Shown one piece after another: positions 1 to 9,269 of a stretch of 64,000 nucleotides of DNA. Within the stretch, counting starts at the first letter, position 1. Each line of letters starts with the position of its first letter. Origin of the DNA: Aureimonas fodinaquatilis (lineage in GTDB: Bacteria > Pseudomonadota > Alphaproteobacteria > Rhizobiales > Rhizobiaceae); assembly GCF_008369445.1 (NCBI RefSeq), contig NZ_VTWH01000004.1, positions 186,001 through 250,000 of the forward strand, written 5' to 3'. Below the pieces are notes generated by a model. That model saw only the letters and a program-made list of their open reading frames with translations. It made no database searches and was not told the origin of the DNA. The translations under genes were made by a program, and so were the position numbers.

Positions 1-1
1 T

Positions 2-295
2 GGAGAAGTGGCGGTTCTGGCACAATCTCCTGTGGGCGAAATCGAGCTTGCCCGGCTGGGTGAGCAGGAAATTGTCGGCGAAATCGGCATTCTGTGCGAT
101 GTGCCGCGCACTGCCACGGTGCGGGCGTGCGGCGAGGTGAAAACCCTGCGCATTGGCAAGGAATGCCTGTCTGAAATGCTGGATGCCTTTCCAACCATGG
201 CACAGGCCATGTTGCGCGAACTTGCGTTTCGCCTGAGTCACACGTCCTCAGAGCTGGTGCAGCTTCGCACGGAAGCAGCGGGAGAAAAGCACTGA
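2..295 (+). CDS. Cyclic nucleotide-binding domain protein, C-terminal part (truncated by window edge)
   Basis: The reading frame is open from the first bases, so the gene starts upstream of the window and only its last 97 codons are seen. The visible part is the end of a Crp-type cNMP-binding beta barrel. It contains the phosphate-binding cassette GEIGILCDVPRTATVRA, with the Gly-Glu and Arg-Thr-Ala residues that contact cyclic nucleotides. A C-terminal helix (AMLRELAFRLSHTSSEL) follows. There is no helix-turn-helix after the barrel, so it does not end like a Crp/Fnr regulator; any output domain would have to lie upstream. The next gene, a metallo-hydrolase, starts 14 bp downstream and is followed by a class III cyclase, which suggests one cAMP/cGMP signalling operon. 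The domain call is firm; the role of the full protein is unknown. Confidence 0.8.
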   Translation, partial: GEVAVLAQSPVGEIELARLGEQEIVGEIGILCDVPRTATVRACGEVKTLRIGKECLSEMLDAFPTMAQAMLRELAFRLSHTSSELVQLRTEAAGEKH

Positions 296-309
296 CGGAA
301 GCTGACGCC

Positions 310-1158
310 ATGACGCGGCTGACGATTTATGGCGCGCGTGGCTCCATACCCTCCGCACCGGACGACCCATCAGAATTTGGCGCACGAACATCCTGTGTCA
401 GTCTTGAAATTTCCGGGCAGTTGCTGGTCTTTGATGCCGGCTCCGGCCTTGTCGATCTTGGACGCAAATTGTTGCAGGGCCCGCATCGGCAGATTTTAAT
501 GTTTTTGTCGCACGCGCATTACGACCACATCATTGGTCTGCCCTATTTTGCACCTTTGTATGACCCTGCATTTGAAGTCACCATTCATGCCGGGCATATG
601 CTGGACGGTTCCACATGCGAAACTGTGATCCGGGACTTTCTGCGCCCGCCATTTCACCCGGTCGGGGTTGAAGCGTTTCGGGCAAAGTTGAACTTTGTCA
701 CATTTCGCCCGGGCGATCTTCTAACGGCTGGTCCGCAGGTCAGCATTGCCACCCACCGGCTGAACCACCCGAACGGCGCGGTTGGCTACCGGGTTTCCAG
801 TGCAAGCCAGTCCATTTGCTATGTGACAGATCATGAGCACAAGCCGGGAAATACCGATCCGGCACTGGAAGATTTTGTCCGCAATGCCGATCTGATGGTC
901 TATGACACCAATTATACAGAAGCAGATATGACCCCTTATGCCGGCTATGGCCATTCTTCACCACAAGAGGCAATTCGCCTGTGCCAGGCTGCCAATGTCG
1001 GCAGACTTGTTCTCTTCCACCACTCATTCAAACATTCTGATGAACAACTGCGCGCCATCGAGGCGGAAGCGCAGAAGGCGTTCAGAAACACCGTTTCCGC
1101 ACGCGCCGGCATGGTGTTGACGCTGCCCGGGGCGGACTTGCCGGCTGGTGCCACATGA
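310..1158 (+). CDS. Metallo-beta-lactamase-fold hydrolase, possible cyclic-nucleotide phosphodiesterase
   Basis: A 282-residue MBL-fold protein. The zinc-binding signature SHAHYDH is at residues 67-73 (His68, His70, Asp72, His73). Further candidate ligands are His153, Asp174, Asp199 and a GHSS motif at about 214-217. The N-terminus (TIYGARGSIP) and the layout resemble the MBL branch that includes RNase Z, PhnP and class II-like cAMP phosphodiesterases. It sits between a cNMP-binding protein and a nucleotide cyclase. Its stop overlaps the cyclase start (ATGA at 1155-1158), implying translational coupling. By inference it could degrade the cyclase product. A role as a generic phosphodiesterase or other metal-dependent hydrolase cannot be excluded. 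Confidence 0.82.
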   Translation: MTRLTIYGARGSIPSAPDDPSEFGARTSCVSLEISGQLLVFDAGSGLVDLGRKLLQGPHRQILMFLSHAHYDHIIGLPYFAPLYDPAFEVTIHAGHMLDGSTCETVIRDFLRPPFHPVGVEAFRAKLNFVTFRPGDLLTAGPQVSIATHRLNHPNGAVGYRVSSASQSICYVTDHEHKPGNTDPALEDFVRNADLMVYDTNYTEADMTPYAGYGHSSPQEAIRLCQAANVGRLVLFHHSFKHSDEQLRAIEAEAQKAFRNTVSARAGMVLTLPGADLPAGAT

Positions 1159-2378
1159 CGGGCAATCGCTATCTGCTTTTTGCGCTGAGTGATTGGCTGA
1201 CGGGTGCTGCCCTGCGTGAGGAAAAGCTGGAGCTTGTTCTGGCCGAGCTTGCAGAAAGGTTGCGCGCCCATGGAGTTCCGGTGGACAGGTGCCGCCTGAC
1301 CTGGCCCACGTTGCACCCGCTGTTTGAAGCAGAAACCATGTTATGGACGTCAACGGATGGCGTTTCCACCCAGCGCTTTGACCGGCAGGTTCACGATCAT
1401 GAAGGCTGGTTGCGCAGCACAATCAAATGGATGCTGGACAATGAACAGTCATCCTTGCGTGCGCGTCTGACACAGGCCGATCTGGAGCCGACATTTCCGC
1501 TTTATGATGAGATGCGGGACGAGGGTTACACAGACATGCTGGCCCTGCGCACACAGATTTTCTCAACTGACTCACCTTTCCGACAGGATGGTGGCGATTT
1601 TGGAATTTATATTGCATGGAGCAGCAAGGCACCGGGCGGCTTCGACACCCACGCGATTGAACTGTTCAATCAGTTGCAGCCCTATGTTGCGTTGCTCAGC
1701 AAGCTCATTGTTTTCCCGCGGCTGATTTTCAGCGTTACCAACACTTATCTTGGACCGACAATCGCGCGTGAGGTGCTGGGCGGTCGAATTACCCTGGGCA
1801 GCGGCAGCCAGATCGAAGCGCTGGTCTGGTATTCAGATTTGCGAGATTCAACCGGGCTGGCTGAAAGCATGGGCAGCGAGCCTTATCTGGCTTTGCTGAA
1901 CGATTATTTCGACTGCACCGGCCGCGCGGTGGTGGAAGCCGGTGGTGAGATTCTGGCCTTTGTCGGCGATGCCGTCATGGCCATATTTCCGATTTCGGCC
2001 GATGATCCAACCGCGGCAGACAGGGCGACGGAGCAGGCGATAATGGCAGCGCAAGCCGCCCTCGCCGCCCGGCTTGTTGTGAATGAGCGCCGCGTGGCCC
2101 TTGGCGAGCCAGCCATTCGCTTTGGCATCGCCATGTGCATTGGCGAAGTGCGGCTTGGAAACATCGGCATCAGTCAACGCCTGTCATTCTCGGTCATCGG
2201 CCCCAGTGCCAACGAGGTTGAGCGCATAGAAAAAATGACCAAGGAGCTGGATGTTCAGGTGCTGGTAACCGAGGAAATAACACGCCAGAGCCCGGCGCTC
2301 TGGCGGCCTATGGGTGCCTATCCTTTGCGTGGACTGCGAAATGAGGTCGAGTTGTTTGCCCTGGCTGCGGCGGTATAG
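1155..2378 (+). CDS. Class III adenylate/guanylate cyclase
   Basis: A 407-residue protein. Residues 1-190 form a poorly recognisable N-terminal region, possibly a soluble sensor, with no clear membrane segments. Residues about 218-380 form a class III cyclase homology domain. The metal-binding aspartates are visible as SDLRDST (Asp228) and FVGDAVMAIFP (Asp272). The transition-state Asn and Arg are in IGPSANEVER (Asn353, Arg357). In the canonical IGDxVN motif the base-selecting Asp is replaced by Pro350, a variant I believe occurs in rhizobial cyclases. Substrate choice (ATP or GTP) therefore cannot be read from that position. It is translationally coupled to the upstream MBL hydrolase, which supports production and breakdown of a second messenger by one operon. 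Confidence 0.88.
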   Translation: MTGNRYLLFALSDWLTGAALREEKLELVLAELAERLRAHGVPVDRCRLTWPTLHPLFEAETMLWTSTDGVSTQRFDRQVHDHEGWLRSTIKWMLDNEQSSLRARLTQADLEPTFPLYDEMRDEGYTDMLALRTQIFSTDSPFRQDGGDFGIYIAWSSKAPGGFDTHAIELFNQLQPYVALLSKLIVFPRLIFSVTNTYLGPTIAREVLGGRITLGSGSQIEALVWYSDLRDSTGLAESMGSEPYLALLNDYFDCTGRAVVEAGGEILAFVGDAVMAIFPISADDPTAADRATEQAIMAAQAALAARLVVNERRVALGEPAIRFGIAMCIGEVRLGNIGISQRLSFSVIGPSANEVERIEKMTKELDVQVLVTEEITRQSPALWRPMGAYPLRGLRNEVELFALAAAV

Positions 2379-2384
2379 GGCTTT

Positions 2385-3536
2385 CTAGCCAGAAAGCGGG
2401 TCCACCGCATCGCGCATGCCATCACCCAGAAACGAAAAGGCCAGCACAACCACAATCACCGGCACCATCGGCAGCATCAGCCACGGATACAGCACCACGG
2501 CCTCAATGTTCTGCGCTTCCGTCAGCATCACTCCCCAACTGGTTATCGGCGCGCGAAGCCCAAGGCCCAGAAAGGACAAGGCGGTTTCGGCAAGTATCAT
2601 TGTGGGAATGGACAGCGCGGCTGAAACGATGATGTGGCTGAGAAAATTCGGCAAAAGATGCCGGAAGATGATGCGACCGTCGCTGGCCCCCATCATCTGC
2701 GCAGCGGCGCAGAAATCCTCCTCCCGCAGTGACAGGAATTTGGAACGCACTGCCCGCGCCAGACCAGGCCATTCCAGCAATGCCAGTATGGCGGTGATGC
2801 AGAAATACACAGTCAGCGGGCTCATGGTGACCGGCAGTGCGGCAGCCAGCGCCAGCCATATTGGCAGATGAGGAAGAGAGCGCAGAACCTCTGTTACCCG
2901 CTGCAGCCAGAAATCAAACGCCCCGCCACGGTAGCCCGCCATTCCGCCCAGCAGAAGCCCAAGCACCAGCGAAAGGCTGACTCCGATCAGGCCAATGGTC
3001 AGAGATATGCGGGCACCATGCACAAGGCGGGAGAAAATATCGCGCCCCAGCCGGTCCGTTCCGGCAAGATAAGCGGTACCGCCTTCCGGCGCACAGAACA
3101 GGTGCCTGTCGCCCGGAACAAGCCCCCAGAACCGATATGGCTCACCCCGGCAGAAAAACCGCAGCTTCATTGGTGTCGTCGTGTCGGCAACATAATGCCT
3201 CTGCAACGTGTCCATATCCAGCCGCCCCTGCATGTCATAGACAAAGGGCCCGACCCATTGGCCTTCATGCATCAGATGCACGCGCTGTGGCGGCATGAAA
3301 ATGTGCTGCGTGTCGCGCTTGCCGGCACTGGAGGGGGCAATCATTTCGGCAAACACCACAACCAGATAGGCCAGGATCAGAATTGCAAGGGAAAGAACCG
3401 CCAGCTTGTGCCGGCGAAACCGCCACCAGAACAGCCGCCTTTGCGAGGCATTGGCATAGGCCGCAAACGGTTCTGTGCCCTGTGCGGTCGTGCGCTCCGG
3501 GTCAAATGGTTTGTCGCTGACCCAATGGGTGCTCAT
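2385..3536 (-). CDS. Opp/Dpp-type ABC transporter permease (OppC/DppC family) with large periplasmic insert
   Basis: Inner-membrane permease of 383 residues, longer than the roughly 300 usual for OppC. The N-terminal cytoplasmic stretch RRLFWWRFRRHKLAVLSL leads into TM1 (about 46-66). An extended, mostly polar segment of roughly 90 residues (about 70-157) precedes the family motif GTDRLGRDIFSR (159-170), after which the remaining helices follow. The ATPase-coupling loop is visible (AAQMMGASDGRIIFRHLLPN). It is the last gene of a minus-strand operon, and its start overlaps the stop of the OppB-like gene (ATGA at 3533-3536). The class is clear; the substrate (peptide, oligosaccharide or other) is not determined. 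Confidence 0.88.
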   Translation of the reverse strand: MSTHWVSDKPFDPERTTAQGTEPFAAYANASQRRLFWWRFRRHKLAVLSLAILILAYLVVVFAEMIAPSSAGKRDTQHIFMPPQRVHLMHEGQWVGPFVYDMQGRLDMDTLQRHYVADTTTPMKLRFFCRGEPYRFWGLVPGDRHLFCAPEGGTAYLAGTDRLGRDIFSRLVHGARISLTIGLIGVSLSLVLGLLLGGMAGYRGGAFDFWLQRVTEVLRSLPHLPIWLALAAALPVTMSPLTVYFCITAILALLEWPGLARAVRSKFLSLREEDFCAAAQMMGASDGRIIFRHLLPNFLSHIIVSAALSIPTMILAETALSFLGLGLRAPITSWGVMLTEAQNIEAVVLYPWLMLPMVPVIVVVLAFSFLGDGMRDAVDPLSG

Positions 3537-4534
3537 CGGCGTTGTCCTGTCAGCCGGATGCGCGGGTCCACCAGCGCCAGCACAATGTCGGAAACCAGCA
3601 TGCCTGCAACCGTCAGGAATGCCAGAAACATCAGAAACGAACCGGCCAGATACATGTCTTGCGAGCGCAAGGCGGAAAGCAGCATCGGCCCTGTGGTTGG
3701 CAGCGACATGATGACGGATATCAGCACCGAGCCAGAGACAATCTGCGGAAGCAGATCTCCAATATCGGAAATGAAAGGGTTGAGCGCCGGACGCAACGCA
3801 TATTTGCGAATGATTTTCCGCTCCGGCAGGCCCCGGGCGCGTGCTGCCACCACATGCGGCCGCCGCAACTCATCCACCAGATTGGCGCGCAATCGCTGTA
3901 TCATGGCCGCCGTGCCGGAAAGGCCAATGACAAATACCGGCACAACCAGATGCGCCATCACGGAAATGATCTTGGCGCTTGTCCACGGTTCATCGGCATA
4001 GGCCGGGTCCATCAGCCCGCCAATGGAAACGCCGAACAGGGCATTTGCCAGATAAAGCAGAATGAGCGCCAGCAGAAAATTCGGCGTAGCAAGGCCGAGA
4101 TAGCCGGCGAATGTCAGCCCTCGGTCCCATAAAGTGTGCTGTCGCACTGCCACAAACATGCCAACTGGAAATGCCACCAGATAAACAAACAGCACCGTTG
4201 CGAAATTCAGAAGCAGGGTCAGAAACAACCGGTCGCCAATGACATCGGCAACCGGCAGGCCATATTCGAACGAATAACCGAAATTGCCGAAGGGAAACCC
4301 GGCAATCCAGCTCAGATATTGCACGGGCAAAGGTCGATCCAGCCCGTAAAGCTCTTTCAGAAAAGCGATTTTTTCCGCTGTGTTGGTTTCGCCCTCGGCC
4401 TGCAATTCAGCCATGTAGGTGGTGAGATAATCCCCCGGAGGCAGTTGGATGATCACAAAAACCAGCAGGCTGATCACCAGCAGCGTCGTCAGCATGACCA
4501 GCGTTCGATAGCCGATAAACCGCAACATGTTCAT
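3533..4534 (-). CDS. Opp/Dpp-type ABC transporter permease (OppB/DppB family)
   Basis: A 333-residue inner-membrane permease. It starts with the family-typical N-terminal helix (RTLVMLTTLLVISLLVFVIIQLPPGD) followed by a periplasmic loop. The motif GLDRPLPVQYLSWI and a coupling-loop sequence (VAARARGLPERKIIRKYALR) match OppB/DppB proteins, and the length is normal for the family. It overlaps the substrate-binding-protein gene upstream (ATGA at 4531-4534) and the OppC-like gene downstream. With those partners it forms the heterodimeric membrane channel of one importer. Confidence 0.9.
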   Translation of the reverse strand: MNMLRFIGYRTLVMLTTLLVISLLVFVIIQLPPGDYLTTYMAELQAEGETNTAEKIAFLKELYGLDRPLPVQYLSWIAGFPFGNFGYSFEYGLPVADVIGDRLFLTLLLNFATVLFVYLVAFPVGMFVAVRQHTLWDRGLTFAGYLGLATPNFLLALILLYLANALFGVSIGGLMDPAYADEPWTSAKIISVMAHLVVPVFVIGLSGTAAMIQRLRANLVDELRRPHVVAARARGLPERKIIRKYALRPALNPFISDIGDLLPQIVSGSVLISVIMSLPTTGPMLLSALRSQDMYLAGSFLMFLAFLTVAGMLVSDIVLALVDPRIRLTGQRR

Positions 4535-6456
4535 TTACCGGCCACTTCGGGAGCTTCCAGAAAAAAGGTTTCCGGGCGGTAGGATCCAAAAAAGGCGCCG
4601 GGTTCCCAATTGTAAACACCGTCCTTTGGCAGATTGCGCAGGTGGCGGGAGGCAACGATCACCTGATCCACATCGGCAACAATGCCGATGGTCGGCATTT
4701 CATCAGCGCGAATTTGCAGCATCTGCTGCCAGATCCGCGCTTTCTCCTGTTCATCCAGTGTCTGCTGCCACTCCTCCGTCAAATCAATCAGGCGTTGCGC
4801 AAAAGGCAGGTCAGGTGCCGCACCAAGCTGGCCGGCGCTTTCATAATGCAGGCCCCATGCCGGCCATTGAGCCTGCGCGGAAAGCGTAGGGGCCAGTTCG
4901 GCCGGACTGTCCACCGGCTTGGCCCGGCCATTTTCAAGACCCGAGCCGACAGACATCAATGTTGCGCCGGAGGCGAGGCGCGCTTGCAGCGAGTCCCGCT
5001 CCACCGCCTTGAACAGCAGCCGGATGCCAATCTTCTGAAAATCTTCAGCAATCAGTTGCAATACATCGGTCTGCTCGCCGTCTTCTCCGGCAATTTCCAC
5101 CACCAGATTCATGGGCCGACCATCGGGCAACAGGCGCATGCCCGCGCCGTCGCGCTCGGTCAGCCCAATCCGATCCAGAAGTGCCTCTGCCTGTGCAGGG
5201 TCATATTGCGTCCACTGGTCGCAAAACGCCTGCTGATAAAGCGGCGACCCCGGCAGAACCGTATCATTGCAAGACCGAGCCAGGCCGTAATACACGGCCT
5301 CCTTGATGTCGTCCCTGTTGATGGCCAGTGACAGCGCACGGCGAAAATCCGCCTCGCTCAACAATTGCCGCCACACGGGGTCTGCGGCATTGAAGTTGGG
5401 AAACAGGGCCAGTCTTGAGCCTTTGCCGCTTTTCCACCGCAGGACATCATAGTCAGAGCGCTGCTCTGCCTGTTTCAGGAAAGCATAATTGCTCATGGTC
5501 ATGGCAGTGGATTGCAGGTCGGTTTCCCCTGCCCCCACCATTGCCGGTATCAACCCGGCACTGGCAATGGTCATGGCAACGGTGTCTATGTAAGGCAACT
5601 GCTGCCCCAGCGGATCAACCCGATGGAAATACGGGTTGCGCTTGAAAACAAACCGGTCAGCGGGCGGGTTTGTTGCCAGAACCCATGGCTCCAGAGTTGG
5701 CAGATCAACATTGGCATTTTTATAAGCCTGGTCCAGCCGATAATGCAGCGCCTGCCAATTGCGCTGCCCTGCCTTGTCCACAAGCCTCTTCAACTCCTCC
5801 GGCTCTGCATGGCGGGCATGAAACTGCCGCAGATAATGTGCCGGGCGAAAAATATCGAAAGGCATGGAGCCCGCCAGTGCTGGCAGGAAATACGGATTGG
5901 GGTTTTCCCATTCATAACGGATTGTATAGGCGTCGGGAAAACTGACCTTTGGCCCCTGCCCGTCCACCAGCAAAGGGCGTGGCAAGCCATTTCGGCCCAG
6001 ATCGGGGTCATTGGCCACGTCTTCCCAGTAATAGCGAAAATCTTCCGACGTGAATGGCTCACCATCTGACCATCGGTGTCCGGGCCGCAGATGAAGGGTG
6101 AAAATGCGACCCTCTTCCACATCCACCGACCGCGCAATGTCGGGCTCAATGACACCATCCGGCGTGTAGCCCACCAGCCGGGAATAGCCGAAGACCACCA
6201 TTCGCCGTGTGTCGCGAACCTGCGGCTCCAGTGTGCGCAGAGTACCGCCATATTTGCCAATCTTGCGGCCCAAGGCTGTGAAGTCCACCACCAGTGGCTC
6301 TGTGGGCAGGCGTTCAGCAACAGGCGGCAATTTCCCCGCTTCCACCTGGGCATCGAGGCTGGGAGGGCCGACAAACGCGCTCACAGACCATGCCGGCGCG
6401 CAAGCCATAAGCCCAACGGCAAATGTCATTGCGTGAAGCGCGGACCTGAATGCCAT
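4531..6456 (-). CDS. Extracellular solute-binding protein, family 5 (Opp/Dpp-type)
   Basis: Periplasmic binding protein of about 641 residues. I chose the Met at 6456 as start because it opens a typical signal peptide (MAFRSALHAMTFAVGL, then a cleavage region ending near AWSVSA). Extending further upstream would only add a non-hydrophobic stretch that overlaps the ATPase gene. The family 5 fold is recognisable from GGTLRTLEPQVRDTR, LRPGHRWSDGEPFTSEDFRYYWED and the lobe II segment FRRALSLAINRDDI. It is larger than DppA/OppA (about 540) and nearer YejA-like proteins. It lies between the double ATPase gene and the permease genes of one operon. The ligand is unknown; the adjacent deacetylase and acetyltransferase genes hint at an N-acetylated or amino-sugar compound, which is inference. 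Confidence 0.87.
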   Translation of the reverse strand: MAFRSALHAMTFAVGLMACAPAWSVSAFVGPPSLDAQVEAGKLPPVAERLPTEPLVVDFTALGRKIGKYGGTLRTLEPQVRDTRRMVVFGYSRLVGYTPDGVIEPDIARSVDVEEGRIFTLHLRPGHRWSDGEPFTSEDFRYYWEDVANDPDLGRNGLPRPLLVDGQGPKVSFPDAYTIRYEWENPNPYFLPALAGSMPFDIFRPAHYLRQFHARHAEPEELKRLVDKAGQRNWQALHYRLDQAYKNANVDLPTLEPWVLATNPPADRFVFKRNPYFHRVDPLGQQLPYIDTVAMTIASAGLIPAMVGAGETDLQSTAMTMSNYAFLKQAEQRSDYDVLRWKSGKGSRLALFPNFNAADPVWRQLLSEADFRRALSLAINRDDIKEAVYYGLARSCNDTVLPGSPLYQQAFCDQWTQYDPAQAEALLDRIGLTERDGAGMRLLPDGRPMNLVVEIAGEDGEQTDVLQLIAEDFQKIGIRLLFKAVERDSLQARLASGATLMSVGSGLENGRAKPVDSPAELAPTLSAQAQWPAWGLHYESAGQLGAAPDLPFAQRLIDLTEEWQQTLDEQEKARIWQQMLQIRADEMPTIGIVADVDQVIVASRHLRNLPKDGVYNWEPGAFFGSYRPETFFLEAPEVAGK

Positions 6457-6523
6457 GAGCGATCTGCCTTTGCCGGAATCCTGACCGAACTTGCACCTCA
6501 AATATCGCACTGGCAACAGGCTT

Positions 6524-8380
6524 TTACAGTGTGGATGTCTGCTGCGGATAGATGCGAACAAAATGCCCCGATGAGACCTCTTCCATAGTACCGCTTTGCC
6601 CCGCTACCGGCGCATAGGGTGCTGGCCAGTCCCCGGAGCCCTTTCTGTGCATGACAGAAAATAATGACAGATCCATTGCACGGTCCGGATCCGGTTCCGG
6701 AACCGAGGCAACCAGCCGTTTGGTATAGGGATGCATGGCGTTTTCAAACAGCGCTTCGCGCGGTGCCAGTTCCACCAGAAGCCCGTTGGCCATAACGGCA
6801 ATGCGATCTGCCAGATAGTCCACCACCGCCAGATTGTGGGAAACAAACAGATAGGTCAGTCCAAGCGCCGCGCGCAAATCTCGCAAGAGATTGAGGATCT
6901 GCGCCTGCACGGAAACATCGAGTGCTGACACCGGCTCGTCAAACAGGATCAGGTCAGGTTCAAGCGCCAGCGCACGGGCAATTCCGATGCGTTGCCGCTG
7001 ACCGCCGGAAAATCCGGCTGGGAATCGGTTCAGGTGGCGGCGGTCCAGCCCAACCATTTCCAACAATTCCAGAGCACGCTGGCGTCGCGAGCTTTTGTCG
7101 CCAATTCCATGAATTTCCAGCGGCTCGGTCAGGATGCTTTCCACCGACTGGCGTGGGTTCAATGCGTGATAGGGGTTCTGAAACACATATTGCACCCGGC
7201 GGCGAAACTGCTTCAAATCGGCTCCCGCCAGAAGAGCAATATTATCGAAGCCGTTTTGCCCGCGCATGTCCACGCTGCCGCTGTCGGGCAGAACCTGCCG
7301 CGCAATCATGCGTGAAAGAGTGGTTTTGCCGCTGCCGCTTTCGCCCACAAGGCCAAGACACTCGCCCTGTCGCACTGTCAGGCTGACATCAACCAGCGCA
7401 CGCACGACGCCGCCCTGACTGAACATGCCACCGCGGGCGGCAAAGCTTTTTGAAACATCGCAAATACGAATGAGGTCCTGCTGAGTGTCCGTGTGCTGCG
7501 GTTGGGCCGCTGGCACATCAACACTTGCAATGTCACGCAGTGGTTTCAACCGTTCGTCACGCGGCATGCCCAGCCTGGGCACAGAACCCATCAACGCCTT
7601 CAGGTAAGGGTGCTGCGGATTGGCGAACAATTCCCGCATCGGGCCGCTTTCCAGTGCTTCGCCATAGCGCATAACCACAACATCATCGGCCATATTGGCA
7701 ACCACACCCAGATCATGGGCGATCAGCAGAATTGCCGTTCCATGGTCAGATTGCAGCTTTTTCAGCAGGTTCAGAATTTCCGCCTGAACCGTTACATCCA
7801 ACGCGGTTGTGGGCTCATCTGCAATGATCAGGGCCGGGCGGCAGATCATGGCTATGGCGATCATGGCCCGTTGCGCCAATCCGCCAGACAGTTGGAATGC
7901 ATAGCTGTCCACTGCCTCCTGCGGTTTGCGAAAGCCCACTTCCGCCAGGCTTTCTATTGCCACTTGCCGGGCCGCGGCACCGCTTAACCCGCGGTGCTGG
8001 CGCAGCACGTCGCCAATCTGGTCGCCCAATGTGTGCATGGGCGACAGGGCTGCGGTCGGTTCCTGAAATATCATGGCCAGCCGGTCGCCGCGCAAGGGTG
8101 CAATGGCGCTTTCCCGTGCCTCTGGTCCGGCCAGTTCCACGGCTGGCCCGGCACCGTCCTGAAACCGCGCACGACCATTCAGCAAAAAAGCCCGAGGTGG
8201 CAGCAGGCCCATGATGGCCATAGCGGTCACGGACTTGCCGGAGCCGGACTCGCCGATGATCGCAAGGGTTTTTCCTGCATCCACCTGAAAAGACAAGTGG
8301 TCTACGGCCCGCAACCGACCTTCCTCGGTGCGAAACTCAACAGACAGATCGTCCACTTGCAGCAGCGGCGGCCGGAGCAT
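6524..8380 (-). CDS. Double-domain ABC transporter ATPase of an Opp/Dpp-type importer (YejF-like)
   Basis: A 618-residue cytoplasmic protein with two complete nucleotide-binding domains in tandem, equivalent to fused DppD and DppF. Domain 1 (about 1-260) has Walker [10 protein letters not shown], signature LSGGLAQR and Walker [13 protein letters not shown]. Domain 2 (about 300-590) has Walker [10 protein letters not shown], signature FSGGQRQR and Walker [13 protein letters not shown]. Each domain ends with the oligopeptide-transporter C-terminal extension ([15 protein letters not shown] and [19 protein letters not shown]). It is the first transporter gene of the operon, 28 bp after the GNAT gene and 67 bp before the binding-protein gene. 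Confidence 0.92.
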   Translation of the reverse strand: MLRPPLLQVDDLSVEFRTEEGRLRAVDHLSFQVDAGKTLAIIGESGSGKSVTAMAIMGLLPPRAFLLNGRARFQDGAGPAVELAGPEARESAIAPLRGDRLAMIFQEPTAALSPMHTLGDQIGDVLRQHRGLSGAAARQVAIESLAEVGFRKPQEAVDSYAFQLSGGLAQRAMIAIAMICRPALIIADEPTTALDVTVQAEILNLLKKLQSDHGTAILLIAHDLGVVANMADDVVVMRYGEALESGPMRELFANPQHPYLKALMGSVPRLGMPRDERLKPLRDIASVDVPAAQPQHTDTQQDLIRICDVSKSFAARGGMFSQGGVVRALVDVSLTVRQGECLGLVGESGSGKTTLSRMIARQVLPDSGSVDMRGQNGFDNIALLAGADLKQFRRRVQYVFQNPYHALNPRQSVESILTEPLEIHGIGDKSSRRQRALELLEMVGLDRRHLNRFPAGFSGGQRQRIGIARALALEPDLILFDEPVSALDVSVQAQILNLLRDLRAALGLTYLFVSHNLAVVDYLADRIAVMANGLLVELAPREALFENAMHPYTKRLVASVPEPDPDRAMDLSLFSVMHRKGSGDWPAPYAPVAGQSGTMEEVSSGHFVRIYPQQTSTL

Positions 8381-8408
8381 TGCTAGCGCGCCTTCAATGT
8401 CACTGGTT

Positions 8409-9269
8409 TCAAGGAAGCTTCATATCCAGGAGCAGGGTTTCGGAATAGAGGTGGTCAACCTCACTAGCTTTGACACCTTCCGCTGCCCGAAACCAGCGGG
8501 CCAATGGCAGTTTTTCAACTTCGCCCGTGCCGTTGGCTGGCAGAAACCGGCTGTCTATTGCCAGAACTGCATTGTTTTCAACAACAATGCAGTTGGCAAC
8601 TGCCTGTGCATTTGCCGCCAGAAACTCCAGATCACTGCAGTGAACCATTTCATGATAGGCAATATCTGCACCTTTAAGCTTGCGCTGAAACAGAAACAAA
8701 ACCGGTGGGCGGCCGGTTGCGGCAAAGGCAGCAACATGCAGGCCAAGACCTGCATGGTCCTGCAGAATCTGGTGGTTCTGCGCGGTCCAATCCACCTGCG
8801 CCGGGTTCAGCATTTCCAGCTTAGCACTATCCGACGCACCTGCTGGACTAAAAATCTGGCGGCTGTTGTCAAGAATTTCAAAGCCCAGCGCCCTTATCCG
8901 CCGACCGGTGGCAGCGCGCGCAGTCATCGTTGCATAGGTTACGCCAGGAACAGCCATGCCCGCCTGCAGCAAACTGTCGCCTATTCCGGTGCCGCGATAC
9001 GGCCGCAACAGATACCACGCACCCAGATCGCAAAAACGCCGCATGCCGGAGGCTGTTGGTCGCTCGCTGTAAATCGTTGCCATGAAGCCGACAATGGCGC
9101 CGGCATCTTCCACCAGCCAGCCACGTTCGGCCTCCGACGGCCGCCATGGATAGTCGAGAATACGCCGCCAGGTTTCTCGTGAAATCCGCATGTTCATATT
9201 CGCATGCAAAAGCTCGACAACCGGATCAATGTCGCTTCCACCAGCCGGCCGCACGAAAGCCTCTGTCAT
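8409..9269 (-). CDS. GNAT-family N-acetyltransferase with C-terminal extension
   Basis: A 286-residue protein. The first about 130 residues are a GNAT domain. The acetyl-CoA-binding motif A is visible as YLLRPYRGTGIGDSLL, preceded by the beta-strand segment AIVGFMATIYSERP. The remaining about 150 residues resemble the second half seen in some larger rhizobial GNAT proteins, and I cannot assign them. It is translationally coupled to the polysaccharide-deacetylase-like gene upstream (ATGA at 9266-9269) and sits 28 bp from the transporter ATPase. It therefore probably modifies a compound handled by that importer or made by the deacetylase. The acceptor is unknown. Confidence 0.78.
   Translation of the reverse strand: MTEAFVRPAGGSDIDPVVELLHANMNMRISRETWRRILDYPWRPSEAERGWLVEDAGAIVGFMATIYSERPTASGMRRFCDLGAWYLLRPYRGTGIGDSLLQAGMAVPGVTYATMTARAATGRRIRALGFEILDNSRQIFSPAGASDSAKLEMLNPAQVDWTAQNHQILQDHAGLGLHVAAFAATGRPPVLFLFQRKLKGADIAYHEMVHCSDLEFLAANAQAVANCIVVENNAVLAIDSRFLPANGTGEVEKLPLARWFRAAEGVKASEVDHLYSETLLLDMKLP

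Noticed and set aside
2868-4001. Plus-strand open frame of 377 codons opposite the permease genes
   Set aside because: Antisense to two well-supported permeases; the product shows no domain.
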